Below are positions 8,167-16,596 of a stretch of DNA of 64,000 bases, piece after piece. Source of the stretch: Mesotaenium endlicherianum (taxonomy: Eukaryota; Streptophyta; Zygnematophyceae; Zygnematales; Mesotaeniaceae); the NCBI GenBank assembly GCA_009602735.1, contig WELA01000232.1, forward strand, positions 1-64,000. Direction: 5' to 3'. Numbering within the stretch: the first letter of the stretch is position 1; each line of letters begins with the position of its first letter. The notes under the pieces were generated by a model. It had not been told where the DNA came from. It made no database searches and saw only the letters and a program-made list of their open reading frames with translations. Made by a program: the position numbers and the translations under genes.

Positions 8167-9468
8167 TCAGTAAGAAATATGTTTCAATAATGATTCTGGA
8201 CTGATGGTATACATAAGATCCATGACAGGTTCTTTAAGTTTAGAGCCTGCCAACTGCAAACTCCTTTTACACAAGTTTCTTTTTTCAATGTTTTCCATGA
8301 TACAATCAGGAGTTGCAATAATGGAAACTTCAGGATGTGTAAACCAGGGTGTCTCTTTCAGTTTTTTCGATGCGATTACACCAGCAAGGTTACACCTTTT
8401 ACAAGAACCGTGCAGTTCATCTATCCATTCGAAATCCTGCTGGCAAACCTGCCCCCATCTTTCAAAGCTTACATACACCTTAAGATAAAAATCATTGGTA
8501 AAAGTAAGGTTGCTTTCTTTCTTAGGTTGATTACTTGCATTCCGATGTCCATTTCCGATGACAGCCATATCCTGCACGATCAGCGGAGCAATTCCGTATT
8601 GACTGTATTTCTGCTCTTCTGAGAAAAACTGTTGCGTTAGTTCGTTTTGCAGGAGAAACCCACCTGATGCTCCCCTGATATTGTTTAATATATTTCCCTG
8701 TTCGATGAATTGAGGAAGCATAAGAGCAAGCACCTTGTTGTTTGCCACTTCGATGATATGGGCCACGAGCTTTATCCTAAGCCCCCGTTGTCTGGCATAT
8801 TCAATATCCGAAGCATGAATGCGGTTTGCCTGAAGACACATCAATTCGTCGGGAGGAACATTCATTCCATAAATGTGATAAAGAAGCAGCAATAATTTTT
8901 CTTGCCCGGAAGACGTACTATCAGCAATTATACCTTCCACTCTTGCATTAATTGACGCATCCTCAGGTTTTAATTCTTCCTCAAAAATTTTATCTAGGAC
9001 ATAGTTAGAATGCACATCGTTTATAAATGACAAATACTGCGACCGACTGTGCAGCTTTCGCTCTATCCCATGAAGCGCGGGAATACAACTGCTGAAAACA
9101 CTACCGTATAATAGTGGAACTTGAAAACGTTCCCTGAGGCTGGCGAGTTCAGGCAGACAGGCAGCAAGCATCGTTACATTTGTACAGATAACAGGTTTGC
9201 CGTGACGGATAGCAGAACTTACCATTTGATAGGCAGCCGCTGCATCTTCCATCAATTCTATTACTACATCTATTTCCGGGTCATTCAGAATGTCACTACA
9301 GCAATGAACAAAGAATCCAGAGCCATTGAGATGTCTTTTTTCATCAAATGGTCGATATACTTTCCTGATAATTCCGTACTGCGGACGGGCTTGCAATAAT
9401 AGCCTGAGATTTTCGCCCTGCTGGCCGTAGCCCAATAAACCTGCCTGTAATAATAGACAGCCCTTCAT
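8167..9468 (-). CDS. Homoserine dehydrogenase-like protein, catalytic Lys position altered
   Basis: The whole homoserine dehydrogenase plan is visible: a Rossmann domain (GLLGYGQQGENL near residue 12), the catalytic domain (ARVEGIIADSTSSGQEKLLLL near 176-196, then RGLRIKLVAHIIEV) and a degenerate ACT-like tail (FYLKVYVSFERWGQVCQQDF from about 328). In true enzymes the loop after the coenzyme site reads TANK; here it is CTNV, with Val98 where the catalytic Lys normally stands. The second conserved Lys may be Lys191. Normal homoserine dehydrogenase acts on aspartate semialdehyde, which is also the expected substrate of the aldolase at 43687-44481, so a modified role in that supply is plausible. 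It lies 14 bases after the TonB receptor gene. Confidence 0.7.
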   Translation of the reverse strand: MKGCLLLQAGLLGYGQQGENLRLLLQARPQYGIIRKVYRPFDEKRHLNGSGFFVHCCSDILNDPEIDVVIELMEDAAAAYQMVSSAIRHGKPVICTNVTMLAACLPELASLRERFQVPLLYGSVFSSCIPALHGIERKLHSRSQYLSFINDVHSNYVLDKIFEEELKPEDASINARVEGIIADSTSSGQEKLLLLLYHIYGMNVPPDELMCLQANRIHASDIEYARQRGLRIKLVAHIIEVANNKVLALMLPQFIEQGNILNNIRGASGGFLLQNELTQQFFSEEQKYSQYGIAPLIVQDMAVIGNGHRNASNQPKKESNLTFTNDFYLKVYVSFERWGQVCQQDFEWIDELHGSCKRCNLAGVIASKKLKETPWFTHPEVSIIATPDCIMENIEKRNLCKRSLQLAGSKLKEPVMDLMYTISPESLLKHISY

Positions 9469-9482
9469 GCTTTTGCTTTAAG

Positions 9483-11906
9483 CTAGAGTCTGATACGGTT
9501 TTGCTCGGCTTCGGAACCAGTGAGTTTTGCGTTCACAGACTTCATTTTTTTATTGCCAAAAGAATAGGTATAACTGAGCTTTACTACCCGCGGTTCCTCA
9601 CGATACCAGAATGTAGCATCAAGATTGAGCTGAGGATGATAGTTGATTTCTTCCAACCTGCTTCCCCAAAACAAATCGGTAATATTTAAGGATAGCGTAC
9701 CTTTATCATTCTTGAGTTTTTTCCTAAGTCCCACTGAAATTCCGCTCATAGATTTATTCAGTACCCAGCCTCCGTAAGAGGGGCCGAAATAAAAACCTGT
9801 GACCTCACCTGCATATCCTTTACCCAAATTAAGAGTTTCCATAATAAACAAGGATAGCCTGGTCTTATTCAATCTCAAAGCGGTATCCTGAAAGTTAACA
9901 CCGACATGTTGATAGGTGACAGATAGATTGTTGATGGATTGCCACCAGCTGAAAATGGCAACAGGTAGATTTACTGAAAGAATCGCAGTCGATTGTTCGT
10001 CAATATTTGCTGGATAGGTATAAAATGTGTTGGTGCCGTTTATTAGTTTACCTTGGTAAGGAGCAATGAAATTCTTATCATAACTGTATTGGAGAGAAAG
10101 ACTGTATTGCCTGTAAAAATAATCCAAACGCACAATATCAGTTATCGCCGGTTTCAGATACGGGTTACCTGTAAAATAGGTGTAAGGATCAAGAAAAGCC
10201 ACATAAGGTGCGATCTCGTTATAGGAAGGCCGGGTTATCCGTCTGTTATAAGAAAAATTGTAGGATGAAGTGCCAGGTTTGTATGAAATGGAAAAATTAG
10301 GGAACAGCCCCCATACTTTGGATGAAAACAATTCCTGGTCCTTATCATCAGTTAAAAACATGTTGGTCTGTTCCAGCCTCAGCCCTGCCTGCACATTCAC
10401 TTTTACCCCTATTTGTCTGCGCACGTTACCGTAAAATGCGACTGGGTTGTCCGTCAGGCGATAAAATGCCGGAAGCATGTTACTGGGAAACCACTGTGCA
10501 TTACGCATGGTTTTTATAGAAAGATCATTGTCAAGATGCGAGAATGTAAACTTTATGCCGCCTTCCGCAGTCATTTTTTGATTGAATGTTCTAGAATAAT
10601 CCATTTTCGCAACATAGATCTTCAACAAAGTGGACTTACGGATATTCACTAGCTCATACGCGATACTATCAGGATTCCGGTAACTGTAATCATTGACATT
10701 GTTATGCTCGTTGTAGTTCTTATACGCCAAGTAATCGAGATCAACATTCACCGTTCCGCCGTTTACAAATTGCTTCTGCCAGCCTACGCTTGCCATCACA
10801 TGTTTCCAATTATTTTTTTCTTTGTCTTTTGTGGCTATGTCTGACTTACTGCCTCCATCCATTGAAAGTTTTGACGAATTGTCCGCATCCATATTCCAGG
10901 TATTGTCAAATGCAGACGCCAGTGCACTTATACTGCTGTACTTCCCTGTTTTATATTCAAACCCAATCTTACTTGCCTGAACCATCGTTTTAATATGCCG
11001 ATCATTATAAATTTCATTTCGTATTAACCTATTGTTCACGTTCGCAGAACGGTTTAAGCGGAAATCTTGCCAAAGCCAATTGTAGCTTACGGAATAGTCA
11101 GCAAGCGCAGTGAAGTTACCGCTGCGGTAACTTATGCTAAAACTGGCTGCCGACTTTGGATTGTATCCATAGCCGCCTGTCAATGAAATACTGCCCTGAG
11201 TCCCAAAATTTTCATTTTTCCTGGTGATGATATTGATTACGCCAGCCGCTCCTTGTGCATCATATTTTGCAGAGGGGTTGGTAATTACCTCTATCTTCTG
11301 GATAGTTGAGGATGCCATACTTTCCAATAGCTGCATCAACGCATCATCCGAAACGGATGAGACCTTGCCATTGATAAGAATGAGTACCCCCTGTCGCCCT
11401 TGGACTGAAATTTTCCCTGTTTGTCTGTTCAAACTTACTCCCGGTGAATGCTCCAACACCTCAAGTGCGTTACCCCCCACACCTGAAATCATATTTTCGA
11501 CATTAACCACTACACGATCATGATATTGTTCAAAAGGAAGCCTTCTTGCGAGAACCGTATAGTCTGCCAGGCGGGTGGTTTCCCCTTCCATCACGACCAC
11601 CCCCTGACTGACACTTGTATCTGAGCTTTTAATTAACATAGGGCCACAATATCTTTTCTTATAGCCAACCATGGAACAGAGTAATAAATAGTTGCCGGGT
11701 GAAATTTTTTCAATTACGAAATGCCCCGAATCAGACGTAATACTTCCTTTAACAAGCGAGGAATCGGCCGAATTCAGCAAAAGCATATTCGCGGCAGTTA
11801 GTGGCTGCCCTACAGTATTTACCAAACGCCCTACAATACTTGTTTGTTGTGCCGACATATAAAAGTAAGCCATCAGCAGGCATAGAAGAAAAGCTGTTCG
11901 CTTCAT
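9483..11906 (-). CDS. TonB-dependent outer-membrane receptor (OMP_b-brl_3 type)
   Basis: The 807-residue protein has a signal peptide (MKRTAFLLCLLMAYFYMSAQ), a CarboxypepD-regulatory-like domain (SIVGRLVNTVGQPLTAANML), a TonB plug (GNALEVLEHSPGVSLNRQTGKISVQG, PSAKYDAQGAAGVINIITRK) and a long beta barrel ending in a Phe/Tyr-alternating strand pattern (RVVKLSYTYSFGNKK). This is the outer-membrane beta-barrel family 3 receptor. Inside a biosynthetic cluster it may export, reimport or sense the product, for instance if the product binds iron. It lies 38 bases after the metallo-hydrolase gene and 14 bases before the homoserine-dehydrogenase-like gene, so it belongs to the same operon. Confidence 0.85.
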   Translation of the reverse strand: MKRTAFLLCLLMAYFYMSAQQTSIVGRLVNTVGQPLTAANMLLLNSADSSLVKGSITSDSGHFVIEKISPGNYLLLCSMVGYKKRYCGPMLIKSSDTSVSQGVVVMEGETTRLADYTVLARRLPFEQYHDRVVVNVENMISGVGGNALEVLEHSPGVSLNRQTGKISVQGRQGVLILINGKVSSVSDDALMQLLESMASSTIQKIEVITNPSAKYDAQGAAGVINIITRKNENFGTQGSISLTGGYGYNPKSAASFSISYRSGNFTALADYSVSYNWLWQDFRLNRSANVNNRLIRNEIYNDRHIKTMVQASKIGFEYKTGKYSSISALASAFDNTWNMDADNSSKLSMDGGSKSDIATKDKEKNNWKHVMASVGWQKQFVNGGTVNVDLDYLAYKNYNEHNNVNDYSYRNPDSIAYELVNIRKSTLLKIYVAKMDYSRTFNQKMTAEGGIKFTFSHLDNDLSIKTMRNAQWFPSNMLPAFYRLTDNPVAFYGNVRRQIGVKVNVQAGLRLEQTNMFLTDDKDQELFSSKVWGLFPNFSISYKPGTSSYNFSYNRRITRPSYNEIAPYVAFLDPYTYFTGNPYLKPAITDIVRLDYFYRQYSLSLQYSYDKNFIAPYQGKLINGTNTFYTYPANIDEQSTAILSVNLPVAIFSWWQSINNLSVTYQHVGVNFQDTALRLNKTRLSLFIMETLNLGKGYAGEVTGFYFGPSYGGWVLNKSMSGISVGLRKKLKNDKGTLSLNITDLFWGSRLEEINYHPQLNLDATFWYREEPRVVKLSYTYSFGNKKMKSVNAKLTGSEAEQNRIRL

Positions 11907-11944
11907 AACAGGTAATTAAATATTGATAAATGCATGTTATCTCA

Positions 11945-12622
11945 TTATCTAAAATTGTACAGGCCTACCTGTTTTTTTCTCATCCGGAAGCGGATGAAGT
12001 CCTGCTCAGCAGTAAAGTGGAGATATATATTTCTTTTTATTACTTCGCCAAAGCTGGCTCCTGGTAGTGTTCCATAAGAGTGGCCTGGAAATATCCTGGC
12101 ATCTGAATTCAATGATTCCTTGATGCGTTTGAGGGAAGCAAACATTTCTTCTGCTGATCCACTATCATTCACATAACAGGTACCGCAGCCTTCAATGAAT
12201 AGAGTATCCCCTGTAAAAAGCGAATTGTTTGCGAAATAACAGATGCTTCCTTTGGTATGGCCGGGCGTCCACCAGGGATCAATCTTCAAATTCCTGCCGA
12301 GGCAGATGGTTTCCTCGGTACGTATAGCTTCGAGAACAGGGCCAGTAAAAGAACAAAGTTCTATTTCATGAACATGAATGAATACCGGAACTTTATATAA
12401 ACTTTGGATAACAGCGGCCAGGTTCGAATGATCCTCATGACTATGAGTAAGCAATACACCTTTCAGGATTAACCTTTCTTTTTTTATTTTTTGAATGATA
12501 GTGGATAGTTCCCAGGCAGGATCAATTATAACGGCTTCCGCAGTTTCTTTATCAATAATGAAATAGCTAAAATTTTTCCAGGTACCATGACATACTTTGA
12601 GAGGAATAATGGGATCGTCCAC
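11945..12622 (-). CDS. Metallo-beta-lactamase-fold hydrolase, PksB/BaeB-like
   Basis: The zinc-binding motif THSHEDH (His60, His62, Asp64, His65) is present, followed by the glyoxalase II-type elements WWTPGHTKGSICYF and FTGDTLFIEGCG. At 225 residues it matches the PksB/BaeB proteins of trans-AT polyketide clusters, where BaeB is known to cleave acyl thioesters and is thought to edit stalled chains. The neighbour is the trans-acting AT, only 5 bases upstream, just as in Bacillus trans-AT clusters where these genes sit together. Hydroxyacylglutathione hydrolase would be the alternative; context favours the cluster role. Confidence 0.8.
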   Translation of the reverse strand: MDDPIIPLKVCHGTWKNFSYFIIDKETAEAVIIDPAWELSTIIQKIKKERLILKGVLLTHSHEDHSNLAAVIQSLYKVPVFIHVHEIELCSFTGPVLEAIRTEETICLGRNLKIDPWWTPGHTKGSICYFANNSLFTGDTLFIEGCGTCYVNDSGSAEEMFASLKRIKESLNSDARIFPGHSYGTLPGASFGEVIKRNIYLHFTAEQDFIRFRMRKKQVGLYNFR

Positions 12623-12627
12623 CTTAT

Positions 12628-13482
12628 TTAGTTATTAAGTTTTGCCTTTACGATCTGCTCCGTCAGTTTAGTCAGCACGTTGCCCGGCCCTATTTCTTCA
12701 AACAGCAATGCACCACTATTCATCAGATATTCCATAGAGTCCAACCATCTTACTGGGGAGGTGATCTGCTTGCATAGGTTGTTATATAAACTCGTTTCGG
12801 TATAATTCATTGCTGTATAGTTTGACATTACGGTTATTTTAGGTACCGAAAATTTGAATTGGCCAATAAAGGAAGTGAATTCGTCGCCTGCTTCCGCCAT
12901 AAGCGGAGAATGGAAGGCGCCACTTACATTCAGCGGGATGTAAGTAATCTTTTCTGCATTAAAAACTTTTTCTGCTTCCGTAACCGATTCTTCGGGCCCT
13001 GAGATAACATGCTGATATGGCGCGTTCAGGTTGGCAATGGTTATCGTCTCAAATGATCCATTTCTAAGGAACTCTCTGACCTTGTCTATTGGTGCTCCAA
13101 TGATAGCAGCCATTTTCCCTTTCCGCGCCTTACTCATTAGTTCAGCTCTCTTTTTTACCATTAACAATCCAGTTTCAAAATCAAATACGCCGGCAGCCTG
13201 TAATGCATTGAACTCACCAAGGCTGTGCCCCATCAGGCAGTCCGGTTCTATACCTGTAACACAAATCTTTTCATGATAATGAAGTGCGTTCACTGTATAG
13301 AGCACTGGTTGTGTAATAGCAGTATTCGATAGTTGCCGATCCTTGTCTTCCAGGCAGAGTTGCTTTACTGAATAGCCAAGAATTTCGTCTGCCTTTTCAA
13401 CTAGGGAAGTGTGCCGGGAGAACAGATGGGCTCCCATACCCTTCTTTTGAGAGCCTTGGCCTGGGAATGCATATACAATCAT
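12628..13482 (-). CDS. Trans-acting malonyl-CoA:ACP acyltransferase
   Basis: A complete FabD-type acyltransferase of 284 residues: the start YAFPGQGSQKKGMG, the nucleophile elbow GHSLGEF (Ser87), and GAFHSPLM (His191). AFHS at the specificity loop points to malonyl. None of the three KS modules in the megasynthases holds an AT domain, so this free-standing enzyme must load their carriers; it is the defining enzyme of a trans-AT system. An acyl hydrolase (PedC type) is the other possibility, but the sequence start and the need for one loader argue for the AT. Its ATG overlaps the stop of the preceding HDO/cupin gene by 4 bases, implying coupled translation. Confidence 0.85.
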   Translation of the reverse strand: MIVYAFPGQGSQKKGMGAHLFSRHTSLVEKADEILGYSVKQLCLEDKDRQLSNTAITQPVLYTVNALHYHEKICVTGIEPDCLMGHSLGEFNALQAAGVFDFETGLLMVKKRAELMSKARKGKMAAIIGAPIDKVREFLRNGSFETITIANLNAPYQHVISGPEESVTEAEKVFNAEKITYIPLNVSGAFHSPLMAEAGDEFTSFIGQFKFSVPKITVMSNYTAMNYTETSLYNNLCKQITSPVRWLDSMEYLMNSGALLFEEIGPGNVLTKLTEQIVKAKLNN

Positions 13483-14639
13483 ACTTCTGCGACTTGATAT
13501 GTTTTTCTATAACTTTCTTCTGAATTGCCTGGGAAGTTTCTGGTAAGATTGTAATCGGTCACACCTAAGAATACGAGTTCTTCATTTGGTGAGATATTAG
13601 TTGTCTGATGCTTTGACCAACGAGGAACAAGTAGGGAGTTTCCCGTTTGTACGGGAAACGATTTGCCATCAATATAAACAATGCCCTGACCCCGCAGAAT
13701 GTAGATGAAAGTTTCGTGCGCATGCTCATGCCTTTCGTTGCTTTTACCGCAGGGTATGTGTACTATCCTAGGATCAAGCACTTGACTAGGGAGCATAATT
13801 CGTTCCACGTTGAACTCAATATTGTTTTCCACTTCAGTGTTCCGATATAGCGGGGTGAGATGCTCGTCATAGAGTAGATTGCCATCCTTGCCTGCTAACG
13901 ATTGTCTGTCTAATATGCCATGAACGATAGGATTGATTTTTTTCAGATAAAGTTCTTTGCAAATATTGTTGAAGAAGTCTTTCCGCAATGTAAGAGCCGT
14001 GTCAACTGCCTTTCTTGCCGTCTCGAACCAGTTAGGCTGGTGTTGATACGAGCACAGCATATTTTCCAGTGTAAGCGCATGTTCATCGTCACATTCGACG
14101 TGCAGATGAAAAAACAGTAGTTTATCATCGGGTAAGCCTGCCTTCACCATTCCTTCAATGAGTATTTTATACATTTCTGCAACAATGCCTTCGGTGCCTA
14201 GCGATAGAAATGCAGACCCATAAATAATGTCTGGACTGCGGCTTTCATTTAGATAGCTATTCATGAACTGCTGTGTAAAGCTTTCATACCGAATGGCACT
14301 AAGATCTAATTCCAACACTTTTGTGAGAAATTCCCTAAATATCTCGGCATGCCGCTTCTCTGGCTCTTTCTCACCAGCTTCTTCCCAGAGATTTTCCGAT
14401 AAATGAGCCCGCTGCAGATCATTCTCGCAGTTGGTCATTACAGCGGTTATATATCGCGTGAAGTTTTTACAATATAGGTAATATTGCGAGAAAATATATC
14501 TAAAATCGTCCTTATTAAGGGTGCCTTCTTTACAAGCTTTAAAAAGGTCGTTATCCCAAAAAGTATGGGACTGCTGAAAATCGCGAAGCGCGTGATAGCC
14601 TGTTGTGATAGGCTGTCTGTCCAAGGTTTGTTTTTTCAT
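13479..14639 (-). CDS. Haem-oxygenase-like diiron oxidase fused to a cupin (SznF-like layout)
   Basis: Residues 1-240 form a helical haem-oxygenase-like domain. Candidate iron ligands are Glu90, His97, Glu150, His180, Asp184 and His187; the spacing (E-x6-H, then H-x3-D-x2-H) is that of the HDO diiron enzymes such as CADD and SznF. Residues 275-365 form a cupin with metal ligands in HEHAHE (304-309) and PRWSKH (His344). HDO followed by cupin is the layout of SznF, which N-oxygenates a guanidine and then rearranges it. An N- or C-oxygenating role on the cluster product is therefore plausible, but the substrate is unknown. The gene begins 16 bases after the group II intron and is the first of the lower operon half. 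Confidence 0.75.
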   Translation of the reverse strand: MKKQTLDRQPITTGYHALRDFQQSHTFWDNDLFKACKEGTLNKDDFRYIFSQYYLYCKNFTRYITAVMTNCENDLQRAHLSENLWEEAGEKEPEKRHAEIFREFLTKVLELDLSAIRYESFTQQFMNSYLNESRSPDIIYGSAFLSLGTEGIVAEMYKILIEGMVKAGLPDDKLLFFHLHVECDDEHALTLENMLCSYQHQPNWFETARKAVDTALTLRKDFFNNICKELYLKKINPIVHGILDRQSLAGKDGNLLYDEHLTPLYRNTEVENNIEFNVERIMLPSQVLDPRIVHIPCGKSNERHEHAHETFIYILRGQGIVYIDGKSFPVQTGNSLLVPRWSKHQTTNISPNEELVFLGVTDYNLTRNFPGNSEESYRKTYQVAEV

Positions 14640-14654
14640 GATTTTTTATTTACA

Positions 14655-16596
14655 GTAGGGTCGAAGACTGGCGCACCGGCATCTCTGCCGTGTTTCCAAT
14701 CTCCGCCACATCGAACGTAGCGTGCCGATTTCCAGCACTACGCTCTCCTAACAACTTCGCACCAGGGCCTATCCGCCTAACGTGCCGGGGGTACTTTCCA
14801 TGAGGTTACCTTGAAGTCACTATATATGTTATAGTTAGCAAATAAACCTCTTGTACTCCATATCTTCCAACCGTAACCCTTCTTCTTTTTGGCTCTCATT
14901 AAGTGTCGTCGTATTTTTAGTTCCAGCCACCTCTTCACGTCGGCAAAGGTTCGTCCTGAGTTTCCTACCCTGAAGTAGTTCACCCATCCCTTTAGTATAG
15001 GGTTAATGACGTCCCTTACTTTTGTGAGTGGTTGTGATACGTAGCATCTGAAGACTTCCTTTATCTTCTCCATCAGTTTCTTTTTGGCTTCCTTCTTGGG
15101 TTGATACAGTACTCCCCACTTTCCCGTTCGGGTTTTAATTTTCCTGTATTCAAAACCCAGAAAGCCAAATGTTTCTCCTTTGTCCAGATTCAGGTATTTT
15201 GTCTTCTCTTCGTTGATCTCTACCTGTAGTTTCCCTAGTTCTTCCCGTAGTCGCCTGTTGACCTTTTCCCCTAACCTGTCGTTTTGGGGATGCCTGTTCA
15301 CCAGTATGACTACATCATCTGCCCACCGGGCGTATTCCAGATGATTGTATCTCCCTTTGCTCCTGGTCACTTCTTTTGCCCTTTCCAGCATCTTATCTAC
15401 CTCATTCAAGTAGATGTTGCTCATCAACGGGGATAGTACTGATCCTTGTGGAATCCCCATTTTGCCGCTTACTTTCAACATCTGTTTCAGCAGGTGCATT
15501 ACCCGATCGTCGTTGATCCGTTTGGCTACCTTCTCCAGCAGAATGCTGTGCTTTACCGTGTCAAAATAGGCCCGCAGGTCTAGATCTATTACCTTGGTCT
15601 TTTGGTCCACTACCGCCTGGGCTACCCGTTTGATGGCTTGATGGGCCGTCCGTTTGGGGCGATAGCCATAGGAACCTTCCTGGAAGTCTGCTTCGAAAAC
15701 TGGTTCTATGATCAACTTTAATGCTGCCTGTACTACCCTGTCCCTGATCGAACTGATACCTAATGTCCGCGTCTTGCCGTTTCCCTTCGGTATCTCCTTG
15801 ATCCGGTTTCTCATCGGTTGGTACGTGCCGCCCTTTAATGATGCTTGTATATCCTGTAGGAATCCTTCTCTTCCTCTTTGCTCGATCTGGGCAAAGGTTT
15901 CGCCATCTATTCCTGGCGCTCCTCCATTTGCCTTGACCAGTTTGTAAGCTTCGCAGAGGGTTTTCATCTTCCACACATGAACATACATTCCCCAAAAACG
16001 ATGGGTTGGTTCGGCCTTCGCCTTGATGTAGATCTTCCTTCTTAGTTCCTGCAATCTAATAGACGTTTTTGTCATTGTCGTCTTTGCCTCCCTTTTGTTA
16101 GAAGATTGTTGTTAGCAAGGGTACTTTGCTCTTTCGCCTTTCAGCGATTTCTTCGCTACTATTACCCTCTCCGACTCCCTCTCACCTTTCCTCTCCTTTC
16201 CCGTTTATTCGGTTATAGAGTTTACCTTGTTCCGGGATTTCTCCCGGGGTGAGGAGGGTCTCTCCAGTTGTGCGATATGTCCTTGTTTCCATGCTGTCGC
16301 TATCACCCCGCCAATGTGTCGTTTCCCGTTTCAGTCATTTTTTTTTTTTTTTCGGAGAGACATGCTGCCTTCGCTTGAACCATAAAAGCTCGGCCATTGG
16401 TGTCAACTACTAACGAGGCTACTTCTGCGTTCACTTCCATTACGGCCTGGAAACTCACTCACCATGCCCTGCATGGCTTTATCCGTAGGCTTCAAGAGCT
16501 TCATTTCTTCCACCCTTGCTACTTTGTTACGGGGATCTGACTTTTACCCCGGTGGGCCTGTATCCCACTGAACACATCCACCTTATCTGGACGCAC
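14655..16596 (-). mobile_element. Group II intron (looks complete)
   Basis: The minus strand starts with GTGCG at 16596-16592 and continues with a typical domain I (GTGGATGTGTTCAGTGGGAT). The reverse transcriptase gene lies in domain IV. After it comes a domain V hairpin: GAGCGTAGTGCTGG-AAAT-CGGCACGCTACGTTC at about 14748-14716. A domain VI-like stem and an AY-type end (CCCTAC) near 14655 follow. The 3' end is placed to within a few bases. The 5' boundary touches the end of the IS element at 16597 exactly. If it still splices it would be neutral to the host transcript. Confidence 0.8.
14777..16075 (-). CDS. Group II intron reverse transcriptase/maturase
   Basis: The 432-residue protein has the ordered RT blocks: GGAPGIDGETF, the RT2-RT3 region GNGKTRTLGISSIRDRVVQAAL, DLDLRAYFDTVKH, GIPQGSVLSPLMSNIYLNEVD and the catalytic block YARWADDVVIL, where WADD replaces the common YADD. 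A maturase X domain follows (LKGWVNYFRVGNSGRTF). There is no HNH endonuclease domain at the C terminus, so retrohoming would depend on nicks made elsewhere, such as at replication forks. No break is seen in the frame. It serves the surrounding intron and is not part of the biosynthetic pathway. Confidence 0.9.
   Translation of the reverse strand: MTKTSIRLQELRRKIYIKAKAEPTHRFWGMYVHVWKMKTLCEAYKLVKANGGAPGIDGETFAQIEQRGREGFLQDIQASLKGGTYQPMRNRIKEIPKGNGKTRTLGISSIRDRVVQAALKLIIEPVFEADFQEGSYGYRPKRTAHQAIKRVAQAVVDQKTKVIDLDLRAYFDTVKHSILLEKVAKRINDDRVMHLLKQMLKVSGKMGIPQGSVLSPLMSNIYLNEVDKMLERAKEVTRSKGRYNHLEYARWADDVVILVNRHPQNDRLGEKVNRRLREELGKLQVEINEEKTKYLNLDKGETFGFLGFEYRKIKTRTGKWGVLYQPKKEAKKKLMEKIKEVFRCYVSQPLTKVRDVINPILKGWVNYFRVGNSGRTFADVKRWLELKIRRHLMRAKKKKGYGWKIWSTRGLFANYNIYSDFKVTSWKVPPAR

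Noticed and set aside
15561-15995. Open frame of 144 codons inside the intron
   Set aside because: It is a shadow of the reverse transcriptase gene in another frame.
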